A stretch of DNA of 64,000 bases from contig NC_071329.1 in assembly GCF_010183535.1 (NCBI RefSeq), positions 13,206,001-13,270,000 of the forward strand. Reading direction: 5' to 3'. The DNA is from Caenorhabditis remanei (taxonomy: Eukaryota; Nematoda; Chromadorea; Rhabditida; Rhabditidae). The position numbers and the translations under genes are program-made. Under the pieces are notes generated by a model, which did no database searches, was not told the origin of the DNA, and worked only from the letters and a program-made list of their open reading frames with translations. Of this stretch, positions 13,551 through 25,310 are shown one piece after another. Positions within the stretch are counted from its first letter, which is position 1. The number at the start of each line of letters is the position of its first letter.

Positions 13551-14528
13551 ATGTCGGGAACCAGAAAGAAGGCTCTTTTGAAAGTTATTATTCTTGGTGA
13601 CTCAGGTGTTGGAAAGACTTCGTTGATGAATCAGTACGTGAATCGGCGATTCAGCAATCAGTACAAGGTTTGAATCGATTTATTGCGAACTGTAAACAAT
13701 TTTTGTTTTCAGGCTACAATCGGAGCCGATTTCTTGACTCGTGATGTAAACATTGATGATCGAACTGTTACACTCCAGGTTGGTTTTTTGTAATAAAAAA
13801 TATTCGAAGACATCAGAACAAGAAAGCATAACCGTCAATGAAAAATTGTGACCATTCACTCAAAGCATGTTTGCACTTTGAATACTTCTGAAACAAACTA
13901 TAAATAGTTTTAAATTTGTTGAATTTAAAATTTGAAGTTGGTGTTGGAAACAAAAAGTTCGTCAGAAATAGTTACTCCTTCCAGATTTGGGACACCGCTG
14001 GCCAGGAACGCTTCCAATCACTCGGGGTTGCTTTTTACCGTGGTGCTGACTGCTGTGTTCTTGCTTTTGATGTCACCAACGCAGCTTCATTCAAATCGCT
14101 CGACTCTTGGCGTGATGAGTTTCTGATTCAGGCTAGGTATGTGGCAAATAAATTATATATTAAAACGTAGATTGTTTTCAGTCCACGTGATCCGGATCAT
14201 TTCCCATTCGTTTTGTTGGGAAACAAAGTCGACTTGGAGTCGCAGCGTGCCGTTTCCTCAAAACGTGCTCAGTCTTGGTGCCAGACGAAAGGAAACATTC
14301 CGTACTACGAGGTGTCTGCCAAAGAAGCATTGAATGTCGAAGCTGCTTTCTTGGCTATCGCTAGAGATGCTCTGGCGAGAGAGTCGCAGGTAAGATCATC
14401 GTGTACTTCGCTACAACTTAGTCTCAAATGCTTTATTTCAGGAAACCAACGACTTCCCAGAGTTCCCCGATCAGATTCGTCTCAACCCTAACCAGCAAAA
14501 TCAACAAAATTCGGGATGTAATTGTTAG
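13551..14528 (+). CDS. rab-7: RAB-7 small GTPase
   Basis: Late endosome/lysosome Rab GTPase controlling fusion and maturation of endosomes and phagosomes. Exons 13551-13667, 13713-13778, 13985-14136, 14182-14389 and 14442-14528 give 209 residues, the usual RAB-7 length. Visible motifs are the P-loop GDSGVGKTS (about 15-23), the switch [15 protein letters not shown], the guanine-specifying NKVD, the SAK loop ([12 protein letters not shown]) and a C-terminal CNC, a double-cysteine geranylgeranylation site. [15 protein letters not shown] and FPEFPDQI are RAB-7-type blocks. All nucleotide-binding residues are intact. A TTTTCAG acceptor 23 nt before the ATG is a likely trans-splice site. An upstream in-frame extension from 13422 is rejected because it would cross that acceptor. 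Confidence 0.96.
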
Positions 14529-15360
14529 GCTGGCAAGGAATATTCATGATATCCCTGGTCTATCTGCACAAAATGTATTTTCCCTCATCCTCCATTCTTC
14601 CACTTCATGTTACATTTCCCCCGAATCCCCCAGATTACGGTAGTCTCGTACCGGTCCATTGACCTACTTTATAAAAATGTTCATTGAATCATTTAGTCAA
14701 CCCCGCCTTGATGCCTTCTAGTTTTTTGCACACACTCACTTTTCCACCAATTGAATTGTTCTTCTTTCGAAATTCTTTATTGCCATTTGTAATTTTCTTT
14801 AAATTTTACATTTCCCACCGAAAAAACTTTTTCAGTTTTCTTTATCTTTTTGCTCTAACTTCCAATGTTTTATTTCCACAATGAAATGTTTCAAATGTAA
14901 TTTTCATTAGAGGACGCTTTTCAGAACTCCTCTCATCAAGTTATACAGGTTTTGCATAATCAGTATATGCTCGTTCACTTTGACTTTACCACTCTTGGAA
15001 TCTTCAGTTTTGTGAAGAGATTTTTTATGGATTCGACTGAAAACTAGATTTCACTCACTCGAAAATCCGTATCTCTACAACTTCCTTGACAATTTTTTGA
15101 CCATTTAGAAATTCCATTTCTTTCTTCATGATTGTAAAACTTAAACAAGAGCCTAGTTTGGTAATTTTCCAAAAACAAATTTAATTTTAGTGTGTTTATT
15201 GCGGTCTTTTTATATTGTTTGAAAGGGATTGGCCACATTGTTGTGTCTATTAAAAAGACAAAGTACAATCAATAGAATCAATAGATTGGAATGGCAAGTA
15301 AGAGATGGGTTCAAATATTCACAAGAGTAGGCAAATTTATATAGGATTGCAACTGGCTGC
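14529..15360. other. Convergent intergenic region after rab-7
   Basis: About 830 bp between the rab-7 stop and the stop of the minus-strand BTB gene. It is pyrimidine-rich at 14700-14880 and otherwise AT-rich. It should hold both 3' ends. No gene is seen. Confidence 0.35.
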
Positions 15361-16802
15361 TCAGTCTTCTGCAATTGGCTGAAACTGATGACGAAGAATG
15401 TAGTCGCTGAGGCGATCTTCACGGAGCAAATCACGATCGAGGTGTGGACGGTAGGTGTGTGGATACAGCTGCAGACGTACTTCATATAGGAAATTGTCTA
15501 GAGCCTGAAAAGAATAAATGAACCGAAAAACACATTAAAATTCAAAAAAAGTATGTGTACCTTGTAACAAAACGCGGCTTCTCCTTTGCACTTCATACAC
15601 CGCTGATCGAAGCAGAGAATGCATTCGAATCTGTGAAAATACTGATTAATCAGAAAGCATTTTTATATACCACATACGATTCTTCTGTATGGTCGCATTC
15701 ATGTTTTCTTGGTCCTTTTTTATATTTCTTCTTATCGTCGGAACTAGTTGATTCTACAGTTGATGCGACTGCGGGAGCAGTAGGAATCATCAAATGACGG
15801 AAAGCGGCAGGCCAGAGAGCATTCTCTTGCTCTAACGGTTTGACGTGACGGAAGCTTTTAGTGGCGTTGCTGCAAATTACAGTATTAGCATAAGGCTTTA
15901 CTTTCTATTCAACATACGCAATGAACGCTTGAGCGAAAACTGATCCGACGGTTCCAATAAGATCCTGGGAAACATCTGACATTTTCGTCGCTGTATTCAA
16001 GAGACAAACACATATAATTCTTCCGAGAATTCGATGATCCAAACTGACACACAGTCCTTTGTCAAGCAAACGAACTAACATTGATCCATCAAGTTGTCCA
16101 ATATTAGTTGACATCAAGAATCGCTCACAATTAGTAAGCAATGGTTCGCTGTGGAAGTGAGAAAGCATATCGAGAACAGGAATAATGCTATCAACTGAAA
16201 ATATATAAATGATAAATCTTAAGTTATTATCAGTAAGAAACTGATTTACGTGTGATTGGAGCGGGACGAATTCCATAAAGTGATGGGCACGCGGATTCCA
16301 AGAAAGCATGAAAATGGTGTGCATTGACCGGTGCTTTGTAGTCATGGTAGCAGTCTTCACGAGATGCCGCCACACTCGGAGGTGCAGAAATCCACGAGTC
16401 AGTGCAGTTCGTTGTAATATCCAGACAATTCAGCTGAAATAATGTTTTAATTTTTAATTTTAAAAACCAGAAGCTCACCTCTTTGAATCTTTCGAAAAAA
16501 GGGCAAATGATGACGAGCTCCGACATATCAACGTAGAAATTCACTGTTCTCGTGAGCCGATTTTCGAGATTTCCTTCACTTTCGTTGTTCTCGTTGTTCT
16601 CCAGAACCTCTTGGCAATTCGTGATTATCGCGATACGGAATTGACGCGTTGCCGACGCTTCGTGGTAATTGACTGTCTGAAACAACAAATGGTTGCATTG
16701 ATAACTTCTGAGGGCGATAACTTTTTGAGGGGAATTTGTCGCATCGTCTTGTCTGTCATTCTCAATCGCTCCATCACAAATGGTACAGTTCTTCCATGTC
16801 AT
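15361..16802 (-). CDS. BTB-domain protein with C-terminal cysteine cluster (396 aa)
   Basis: Six minus-strand exons: 16479-16802, 16250-16433, 15918-16194, 15678-15869, 15561-15630, 15361-15504. A BTB fold is inferred from about residue 85 to 190: VNFYVDMSELVIICPFFERF matches the beta-strand plus SPFF-x-x-x-F start. HHFHAFLESACPSLYGI and LDMLSHFHSEPLLTNCERFL match the central helix and the closing L-A-x-x-x-x...C-x-x-FL helices. An alpha-helical BACK-like region follows. Exons 4-5 carry HECDH, then FECILCFDQRCMKCKGEAAF, spacing that suggests a small zinc-binding site. BTB proteins often act as CUL-3 ubiquitin-ligase adaptors, but that is only inference here. The ATG at 16802 follows a TTTTTAAG acceptor-like site. 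It is divergent from the gene at 17099 (296 bp apart). Confidence 0.7.
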
Positions 16803-17098
16803 CTTAAAAATATCACATTTTAGCAGTAAAAAATTAATTTTTCTCAATAAAAAAGGAAAAATTCGTAGCTCGGCGCCACACTCCACGCTAAACATAGCGC
16901 ATTACGACGTTCCACAGTGCCGCGTCTGCGTCTCTCAAGTTTGTACACTCTCTCATCGGAAGTACCGTAATCCAAATTAAATGAGCTTTCAGGAATTGAA
17001 ATAGAGCAAGAACCGTGAACTTCCTGTGTGAGTGAAGAAAAAAAAACAAATCTCCTGTCTGAATTCATTGTTATTTTTAAAATACACACCTCCCAAAA

Positions 17099-18102
17099 AT
17101 GCTGTGTGAAGTTACGTTATTAATCATAACTTTTCCATTTTTCGCCAGTCTTGCCCTTGTAAACTGCCTGAAATCTCATTGGAAATTCAAAGGAGACGGT
17201 ATGTTCTAAGGTTTGAGGATTACTGGAGAATAAGTTTTCAGAAGCCAAAGAACTCCCATCAGAAGCTTACGTCAAAGCTGTTCCAGTCGTAGTAGAAGAG
17301 AAGAAACCGACGAAGAGGGAGAAAAAAGTAGATCACATTTCAGAAGTAGATCATTTCTGTCTGCATTTTAAAACTTACAGGCGAAGAAAGCAGAAGAGAA
17401 CAAAAAAGAGAACAAAAAAGGAAAGAAACTCGCAAAATTCTTCATTTTCAATGGAAAAGATGATGAATTGAAAACTCCGGTTCTCGCTGAATCGTTATCT
17501 TTGGATTCAACTCAAGAGTCGGATGAAGGGACGATTAGAACCTGAAAACTGATTTGATTATTTTATGTTTCAGATCATGAATCTCCATTGGGATCGAATT
17601 ATGAATTCAGCGATGAAGAGAAACGTCCGGGTCTTCAACTTCTTCCATCGCCAGCACCTGATATGGTGAAGAAGTTGAAAGCACGTGTGAGAAGAGAACG
17701 ACGCGGAAAAAAGAGTCCACAGGATTATTTTGTAAGTTTCTGAGAGTAAAATATTTTTAAATTCAGATGAAAAACTTTCAGTGTAATGATGAAGAAGATT
17801 CTCTATTCAATGTTCCATCTCTTATTCATGATCAACCAACTGTGAAATCACCGAGATCAGCCACTGTTCCAGTGGATATTCAAGGTAACATATCTATTTT
17901 CAATATCCTAAAAAAAAAAGGATTTTCAGATTCCCGAATTCTTCGTGTCAATCAAGATCGCCTTGGATACAAAAAGAGTCATACAATCTACGCTACTCGC
18001 ACATCTGTGTCTCCATTTTCCGAGAGAATGGGCCGTCTTTCGGGGTCTTCATCAGGTTCTGCAACTGATACAGAACCAGCTACAGTCATTCAGAATTATT
18101 GA
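17099..18102 (+). CDS. Lysine-rich protein with hydrophobic N-terminus; non-canonical splice donor
   Basis: Six exons, 17099-17198, 17242-17327, 17381-17528, 17574-17731, 17782-17884 and 17930-18102, give 255 residues. The N-terminus, LLIITFPFFASLALV, is a signal peptide or membrane anchor. It is followed by a lysine/glutamate-rich segment (EEKKPTKREKK...), an acidic serine-rich part (STQESDEDHESP), a basic patch (KKLKARVRRERRGKK) and a serine-rich tail. No family is recognised; it looks nematode-specific. Intron 3 (17529-17573, 45 nt) ends TTTCAG but starts GGACG where GTACG would be expected. No other donor keeps frame, and read-through stops 5 codons later. Either this is a sequence error, a rare donor, or the allele is truncated. 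Confidence 0.6.
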
Positions 18103-18165
18103 GTGAATGAAGATTGATTTATTGAATTTATATGTTTGGCAATTATTGAGTGAAATTTATCCGTA

Positions 18166-18487
18166 CAGTACCGTGCAAAAAGATATACAATTTAGCTGTT
18201 TTCAGTTGATAATGGCTAACTTTGAGAGAGTGTTACGGTATTGCTGATTGTCCCACAAATTAAGTTATATAAAAACATGTATACGTTATGTACAAAGTTA
18301 TAAGTGCAAAAAAGAGTGATTTTTGAGATGTCCCCTTAAAATGACCATAACTCTCTAGGCAGTGTCCGTACAAAAAAGTTGTCAACTACAAAAATGGAGC
18401 TCTACTTTTGTTCTGTATGGTTTATACATAATTTACTTTGTGGGTCAATCAGCAATACCGTAACACCCTCTCAAAGTTGGTCACCGC
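18166..18487. repeat. Foldback family copy 1 (truncated)
   Basis: Starts CAGTACCGTGCAAAAAGATA and carries the family hallmarks: TTTTCAGTTGA, AACTTTGAGAG near the left end, AAAAAAGTTGTCAACTACAA in the middle and CTCTCAAAGTTGG at the right. The outer right end is missing. See the family description under findings. Confidence 0.8.
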
Positions 18488-18845
18488 ACAAGTTTTCCAT
18501 TTTCTTACTCATCCTGATACCATTACCCCTTTTGCCTTCTTCTTCTTCTTCCAAATCCTGAAAACAAGAAAATGAACACAATGAAAAAGAATAATGTTGA
18601 TCGGAAAACATCAAACCGAAAACAGAGAATCTTCTCCTCTTATTCAGTCGGTCACACTCCTAGTAACCAGTTTGAAGGTCCGAACAATAGGGAAATGAAG
18701 AAAAGAAGAGAAGGAGTGTTCAGGAAAAGAGAAAAAGGAAATGCTTCTTCAAAACATTACATCATCGAGAATCTCAATAGATGTTCCTTTTTTGGGAAAT
18801 TGAGAATATTATTGGATAGGAATTGTTCTGGTTTAGAAGCGGAAT

Positions 18846-19370
18846 ACAGTACCGGTCAAAAGGTTATGAACGTTGGCCGTTATCAGTTGAAATCGTCCAA
18901 TTTTGAGAGTGTTCCATGGTAATTTTGAATGTTCCATCAAGTAGATTTTTTATGAATTATTGTCGAAATAAAAAAAGTGATACCCGGTGTTTGCGGACTC
19001 AATGCTAATTTTTAATAATTTTGCATTGAGTCCGCAAACACCCGGGTATCACTTTTTTTATTTCGACAATATACAGATCAAAAGTAGAACTTCATTTTTG
19101 TACTTGACAACGTTTTTGTACGAACACTCTCTATAGAGTTATGTTCATTTCAAGGGAACAGCTCAAAAATCGCATTGTTTTGCCCTGAAATTGGTCGATT
19201 TGAGGGAAAAATTACTTTATCTATACGTAACTTTCTAGAGAGTGTCCGTACAGAAAAGCTGTCAACTTCAAAAATGAAGCTCTATATTTAATCTGTATTC
19301 ATTAAAAATATACCTGATGGGACAACCAGAATTACCATGACACACTCTCAAAGTTGGCTAGAGATAAGTT
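18846..19370. repeat. Foldback family copy 2, with a nested insertion
   Basis: Begins ACAGTACCGGTCAAAAGG and ends near CTCTCAAAGTTGGC. It is longer than other copies because a 112-bp hairpin (18959-19070) is inserted in its left arm, splitting a segment that other copies read as TATGAATCATACAGATC. Confidence 0.8.
18959..19070. repeat. Nested near-perfect hairpin element, 112 bp
   Basis: Arms of about 46 bp pair almost completely: ATTGTCGAAATAAAAAAAGT...GACTCAATGC against GCATTGAGTC...ACTTTTTTTATTTCGACAAT, with a roughly 18-bp AT loop. It interrupts foldback copy 2, so it arrived later. Confidence 0.85.
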
Positions 19371-20017
19371 GTCGAATCATAGGTAGAAAGTTGATAGAAT
19401 CTAAGAATTGAACTTGAAAATCCTGGAATTTCTTAATTTTCTGATTAAAATTTAATCGATGTTCTATTATATAAAAAGTTTTTCAAAATTGCTCCATTCC
19501 TTTCACTCGAGAGTCCCGTCACTCTATTTTCTCTAATTTCCAAATACCGTATCTACCATCTCTATTGTCTGAATTGTGAACTGTCATGAACGTACGTTTT
19601 GTTCATTTTCAGTCAATTTCAGAAAACAAAAGAAATTTCGTCGATAAAAACGAAGAAGGAGAGGGGAGAAGGAGGGAGGCCGCGTGGAACCAAACCACAC
19701 CGGTCCCGACAAGACACGGGCGGTCTTTTCTTTTTCAATTCTCATTTAATGTAAAACATTCACCATTTCATTCGCTTCTCCTTGTTTTTCACCTCGTTTT
19801 GAACCCAGTTTTCAAAAAAAGTAAAGGTTGTAATTGGAAAGTAATTAGGTCTTCTTGTTTGTCTGGAATTCACTATATTCGTGTCAAAAGATTCATCTGA
19901 AAACTCAAATAAGTCCAGTCTTCACTGGAGTTAATCTAGGATATTATTTCCCCTTTTTTCCTACTGTAATTCCTAAACTAGATCTAATAGGGATAAGAAG
20001 AAAGAAAAATTTATCTG

Positions 20018-20458
20018 TACCGGTCAAAAGGTTGTAAGCTTGGGCCGTTTTCAGTGGAAAATGACCAACTTTGAGAAGGTGTCATGGTAATACGGATTGT
20101 CGAACGTAGTAGGTTTTTAATGAATCATACAGATTGAAAGTAGAGCTTCATTTTTGCAGTTGACAACTTTTTTTGCATGAGCACTCTCTAGAAAGTTACA
20201 TATCGATGAAGTAATTTCACCCTCAAATCGTCCCATTTCAGTGCACAGTAGAGGGATTTTTGAGCTGTCGTCTTAAAATGATCATAACTCTCTAGGGAAT
20301 GTCCGTACAAAAAAGTTGTCAACTACAAAAATGGAGCTCTACTTTTGATCTATACGATCCATTAAAAACCAACTGGGTGTGACTTACTATGACACACTCT
20401 CAAAGTTGGTAAATTTCAACTGAAAACGGCCAAAGTTCATGATCTCATGACCGGTACG
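20018..20458. repeat. Foldback family copy 3 (near full length)
   Basis: Begins ACCGGTCAAAAGGTTGTAAG and ends with the mirrored CTCATGACCGGTACGG. Both arms carry the paired blocks AACTTTGAGA...TCTCAAAGTT and GTTGACAACTTTTTTTGCA...AAAAAAGTTGTCAAC. About 440 bp. Confidence 0.85.
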
Positions 20459-22459
20459 GCAGATCAGACTTCTGGATACCGTATGTTCTGAAAAACGATA
20501 TCTTTAGGATCGGAAGAAAATGACAATTTTTATTTCTTTACATTAAAATTAGAGAACTGAAGTTCAAAAGTAGTCAGCGTACTTTCAGAGAAGTGTCACT
20601 GCATTTCCAGATTCACTCCAATCAGAATTGTATCTACGCTCATTTCAGCAAGCACTGTATGAATTCGATATTTCTAAACAGTATTTCTAACTATATATTA
20701 TTTACTTCTTTATATGATATTTCTAATTTATGATATTTCTAACTTCTGGATTAGCGTAGAATTCCAAATAGAACACCCCATCCGCCAATCTTGGGAACTC
20801 CTTGAATTTCCCCTTGAAAACTGAGAAAACAATAACAAAAACAAGGAAAAGTATTAGAATAATTCAGTCCGGTTACGGTTCTTCCGCGACACAAAAACAG
20901 TGCGTAGTTCCACTTGTTCACAGAAAAACATCTCCTTGCCTGGGATGATCATCAAACGGGTTTCGATTAGGCAGAGGGAAGGAACACTTCTCTCTCTCTC
21001 TCTTACCCCATTTCTCTCCTCATTTGGTTTTTTTCGGACATTCACTCATTTACGAATATTCAATTTTTTGCACATTTAGGTTACCGTAGATACTGTATTA
21101 TAACGGCACCCCATCCATGCTCAAAATTGAGCACTAGAATTTTCTTGGGTATTTTCCATGATTCTGATTAAAACCAACGTGATTAGAATTGCATTTACAA
21201 TAGCAAATAAAACATCTAGAAACGTTTTTTATTCAACTTTTAAGAGTCTCAAAGGTCCCAAAACTTATCTGGAAGGCATTTGAAAAGTATAACGACGTCC
21301 TGTTATAATACAGTTCGTTGAGTTTTTGGAAAAATAAGAATAGATAACTTTTAATTTTGTCTGGTTTTGCTATGAGTTTCCAATATTCCGAATATAAAAA
21401 ATGAAACTATTCCGGAATAACTTGTTCAATTCTTTCAAAATTTGGCTCTTTTTTTGTGAGCATTTAGTACTCTTACTGTCTTTCCTGCTATTTTTTCAGA
21501 AATTTTGAAAGTTCTCCCATCAAACGGAGCACGTACTCTATTCAGTCTAGACTATCTTCATGTTATTGCTATTACTTCATTTTGAATGCAGATTACTGTA
21601 GTTAAGTGCTTTCCATGGCAACATGTCTCTTTCTCTCTCTATAATCAGTAATTATGAGAAATCAGGCTAATCAGTGAAACTGTTGGATCTCTTCTCCCCT
21701 CTATTTCCATCTCTTCTCATTTTCTTTTCATTCGGAAAAACCGGATATCTTTGTCTCCTTCTGGTCTTCTTCTCATCTGAATTCCATCGGTTTCGGTTAT
21801 CGGTGTGACCGATTCGGTCCTTTTCGTTTATTTTATGATTTTTCCTGAAAAATCTGGGAGCTTTCATGTTTTTTTCGTCTAATCAGACTGAAGACTGACT
21901 GGTCGGAAATAGAAACTTTATCATAAAGATAAGAGAGAGACAAATTGAAATTTTATCTTTATGGCCGGTTTCAAATTAATTGGAAACGGAAAACCGGGAA
22001 AATAAACATCTTTTCGACACAGTTTCCCTTACGAAATGAGACTAAAAGTTCATTTTATTAGAACAATTGATATGATAATGGAGCAAATTAAAAATCAAAT
22101 TAAAAAGAAATAATTGTTACTGAATTCTGACCCAGTGAGGAAGTTGATTGGCCAGAAATCATAGAAGTTCAAATACTAAATTCTTCAATGAAGTAAATTG
22201 TTTTCAGAAATTTGTCTGTTTGTTTCGCATATTAGTTTTCTAATTTTGACTGTCTCACAGCAAAAATCTTACAATTCGTCGAGTTAAAGGAACAGTTTTT
22301 TTTGTACAAAATACAATTTTATACCCTGAAAAATCTTGGTTTACTCTGAATACCATACGAAAAGTGACTACAGTAATTTTGAACTGAAAATCACAAATGC
22401 ATTTGAATTTTGATGTTACTGTATGTTTTCGCTTTTGATTCAGAGACCGAAATTCTAGT

Positions 22460-25045
22460 TGACTGGGGCGCCGTTGACGCGTTTTTATTTAAAAAAAGAA
22501 AAAGAAAATTTAAGCTGTCTGGCGCGTCCATGCCGCGTTTTCACTGGCGTGTCTTTGGCGCGTTTTTCCCTCGGAAATTGAAACTTTTGCACTGCTTCCT
22601 GGCGCGCCTTTGTCGCAATTTTCTGATATCAGGAAATTGGAACCAATATATCGTATACCTGTGTTTCAGGATAAGCAACTCTGAAAAATATTTCATTGAA
22701 ACTTGTCTGACACCCATCTCATTTCCAGTTTCACTTCCGGAGCCCCGTTCCTTTATTCTCAGAATCCATCTCATTCCCATCCGCTACCATATCCATTTCA
22801 ATTCAATCCCTCCCCTCAATTCATCGTGCTCCTCCTCCTCCTCTCAAATCTATACATATTATTGGTTGGGACACCCACCACCCGTCGGAAAATGTGCCCG
22901 TGTTGGTGGTCGTTTTGGTCGTCGGCAAGTTTCCGGAAAGCCGGCCGATGGTGGGGGGCCTTCCATCCAAATCCAATCGTCTTCTGTCCCGTCGCACACT
23001 CTTTTTACTCTTCGGCCTTCTTTCCTCTTCCTTTCCTCCTCCATTTCCTATTTTCGCCTTCTTCTTCTTATTCTTATTCGTCTTTTTCACTTTTTTTTCA
23101 TCTGTCCAGAATATTCCGGTTAGGTTTTACTGTCAAACCAATTCTGGTAAAAAACTTGTAAAAAATGAAACACAAATAGTCTAGAAGTCGTCAGTTGTAA
23201 TCTGAAATGATAGATGAAGGCCACCTTCGGAAAGCTTTTTTCGAACTTTTTTTCTCATGTTACAATTCAAAAGCTTCACGGTGTCGGTCTGTCTTTTCAT
23301 TTTTCTTGGTTTAAAGAGAAATTTCTGTTTGAAATTCCGATCTGGTGCGCTTTTGGCGCGTTTTGAAATGAAGTTCACCTTCAGAATGGTAAATCTTGAA
23401 TGAAAATGGAATCAGGCGTGCCTTTGGCGCGTTTTGAGCCAAATTTTTAAATTTTCTCAACGTTCTGTCGTTCCTTCGACGCGTTTTGGACTAAAAATGT
23501 GATATTTTTGAGCAAAATCTCAGCTGAAACGCAGCTTGAGTGTCACATTTTTTCGATTTTTTCATCATTTTCATCTGACGCATCTTTGGCGCGGTTTCGA
23601 GCCAATTTTCGATTTTCTGACGATTCCTACCTACAGTAACCCAATCCATCCTATCACTTCCCTAAAACCTCAACCTTCCTACAGTAATCTCCGTTTTTTT
23701 CCATATTTTTTATAAAATCGAACGTGTCTCCAACTACTACATTTACCAACCACTTCATCATCAATTCTCCGGAAGTTTTGCCTCAAAACACCATTTGTGC
23801 TCTCTCTGTCTCTCCGTGTGCTTCTCCGCTTTCCGTCATTACCAAGTCTCCTCCGGAAGACGTTCCGCCTCCTTCTTCTTCTTCTCATTCCGCCTTGACA
23901 ATTTCATTCGATTTCACGTCGTCTTTCTTTCTCGTTTCCGGCAGTCTGTCCGTCGGTTTGACGGAGTCGTCAGCCGGCCAACGAGACAGTGTTCGCGATG
24001 AAGAGACGCAGAGAATCTGATGTGAAATACAAGGAAATGAGTAGAGTTTTCAGACATTCAGAAGGTTCTTTTTGCCGGACCGGAATTTGAGGTCGTGCAC
24101 ACGTTTGACTTCTTTTTTCCCTTTTTTTCGTATATGGAAACAGATGAAAAAGAAGAGGAGTCTCTGGACAATGGTTCATTTGCACTTATGTTTCCATGGA
24201 ATATTCCACTTCGTAACATTCAAATTTATTTATTTTTTCCCTCGTCAGCACATCATCCGGAAATAGATCCAACTCTCGTCTTTCTTGGAGTTTCAATACC
24301 CGACGAATCTCGATTTCATCAACGAGAGTGCTACTCCCATTCGAACTTTGAGTGTAGGTCGACTTTTCCAAATTTACATTTTTCGGAGGGAGCTAAAAAA
24401 GAGGAAAGTACAACAGATTGGCTCCGATTAGATTGTTTCGTTCTTGGTGGAAATTCTGAATATGTTATATTCTATCTTTTTGAAAACTTATAGGCCTATC
24501 TATCTACTACGAAACAAACGAATAGGAAAACTTTTTCCGGAATATAAATCGAGGGAAAAAACCTTTTTTCCGGACGTGAATGGCCTCATTAGAAATTCTA
24601 TTTTCTATTCTCAGAGAATACCTCTCCCAAGATACTTTAGTGTATTGGTGTATTGGAATCTTGAGGTAGCTGTTTTTGAAGATTTTAGTTATCAAGAAAC
24701 ATGGAAATCCAGATTCTAGAACGTGGATTATCTTGTAATCTATGATTTCAGAAAATGTTACCAAAATTCTTTTTTTCCAACTAAAAACTGGAAGAGCAAT
24801 AGTTTTTTGAGCAATACTGTAGCTCTAAAATCTTCTCACAATTCAAATTTTAGAAAAGTTTTTTAGTTTTCTCTAGTTCTGGCGCGCTTTCGACGCGTTT
24901 TGGATCGCAATTTTGACAATGAGCAAAATCTTAGCTGAAACGCGGCTTGAGTGTCTGACATGCATTTGGCGCCTTTTTAAGTCACATTTTTTCTATTTTC
25001 GTCGAATTTTTCACCATTTTCACGATCTGGCGCACCGTAGAAGCA
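22460..25045. repeat. Scattered TTTGGCGCG(TTTT)-type motifs
   Basis: About a dozen CG-rich copies stand in AT-rich DNA, for example near 22520, 22552, 22600, 23350, 23420, 23475, 23585, 24881, 24895, 24966 and 25027. The common form is TTTGGCGCGTTTTGA, with GACGCGTTTT variants. TTTGGCGC is a perfect E2F consensus, but the motif may simply be part of a diverged local repeat. Confidence 0.55.
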
Positions 25046-25310
25046 TTTTAATTGTGAATGTCCTCATTATAAATTCAATTTTCTAATCTCAGAGAAAAAA
25101 ACTCTCCCAAGATACTTTAGTGTAATGGAGTCTTTTCGGAAGAATCATAAAAATCTAGATTCGTTCTGGATAGCCTACTAGGATTTGGAGCAACTATAAC
25201 TTCAGAAAATGTTATCAAAGTTCTTTTTTTCCAATTGGAATCTGGAAGACCGATAGTTTTATTTGACCAACACTGTAGCTCTACAATTTTCACAGAATTC
25301 AAATACAGTT
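24575..25310. repeat. Diverged direct duplication, two copies of about 250-280 bp
   Basis: Copy 1 (about 24575-24855) and copy 2 (about 25055-25305) share CTCTCCCAAGATACTTTAGT, TTCAGAAAATGTTA, TTCTTTTTTTCCAA and ACTGTAGCTCTA in the same order. The spacer between them contains a segment (about 24890-25020) that in turn resembles 23470-23600 (AGCAAAATCT, GCTGAAACGC, GCTTGAGTGTC). Confidence 0.65.

Noticed and set aside
13422..13673. N-terminal extension of RAB-7 from 13422
   Set aside because: The frame crosses a strong TTTTCAG acceptor, and RAB-7 proteins start [15 protein letters not shown] at 13551.
22410..23184. Long plus-strand frames in pyrimidine-rich DNA
   Set aside because: Composition alone explains them (Ser, Phe, Leu and Pro runs); no splice structure or family similarity.
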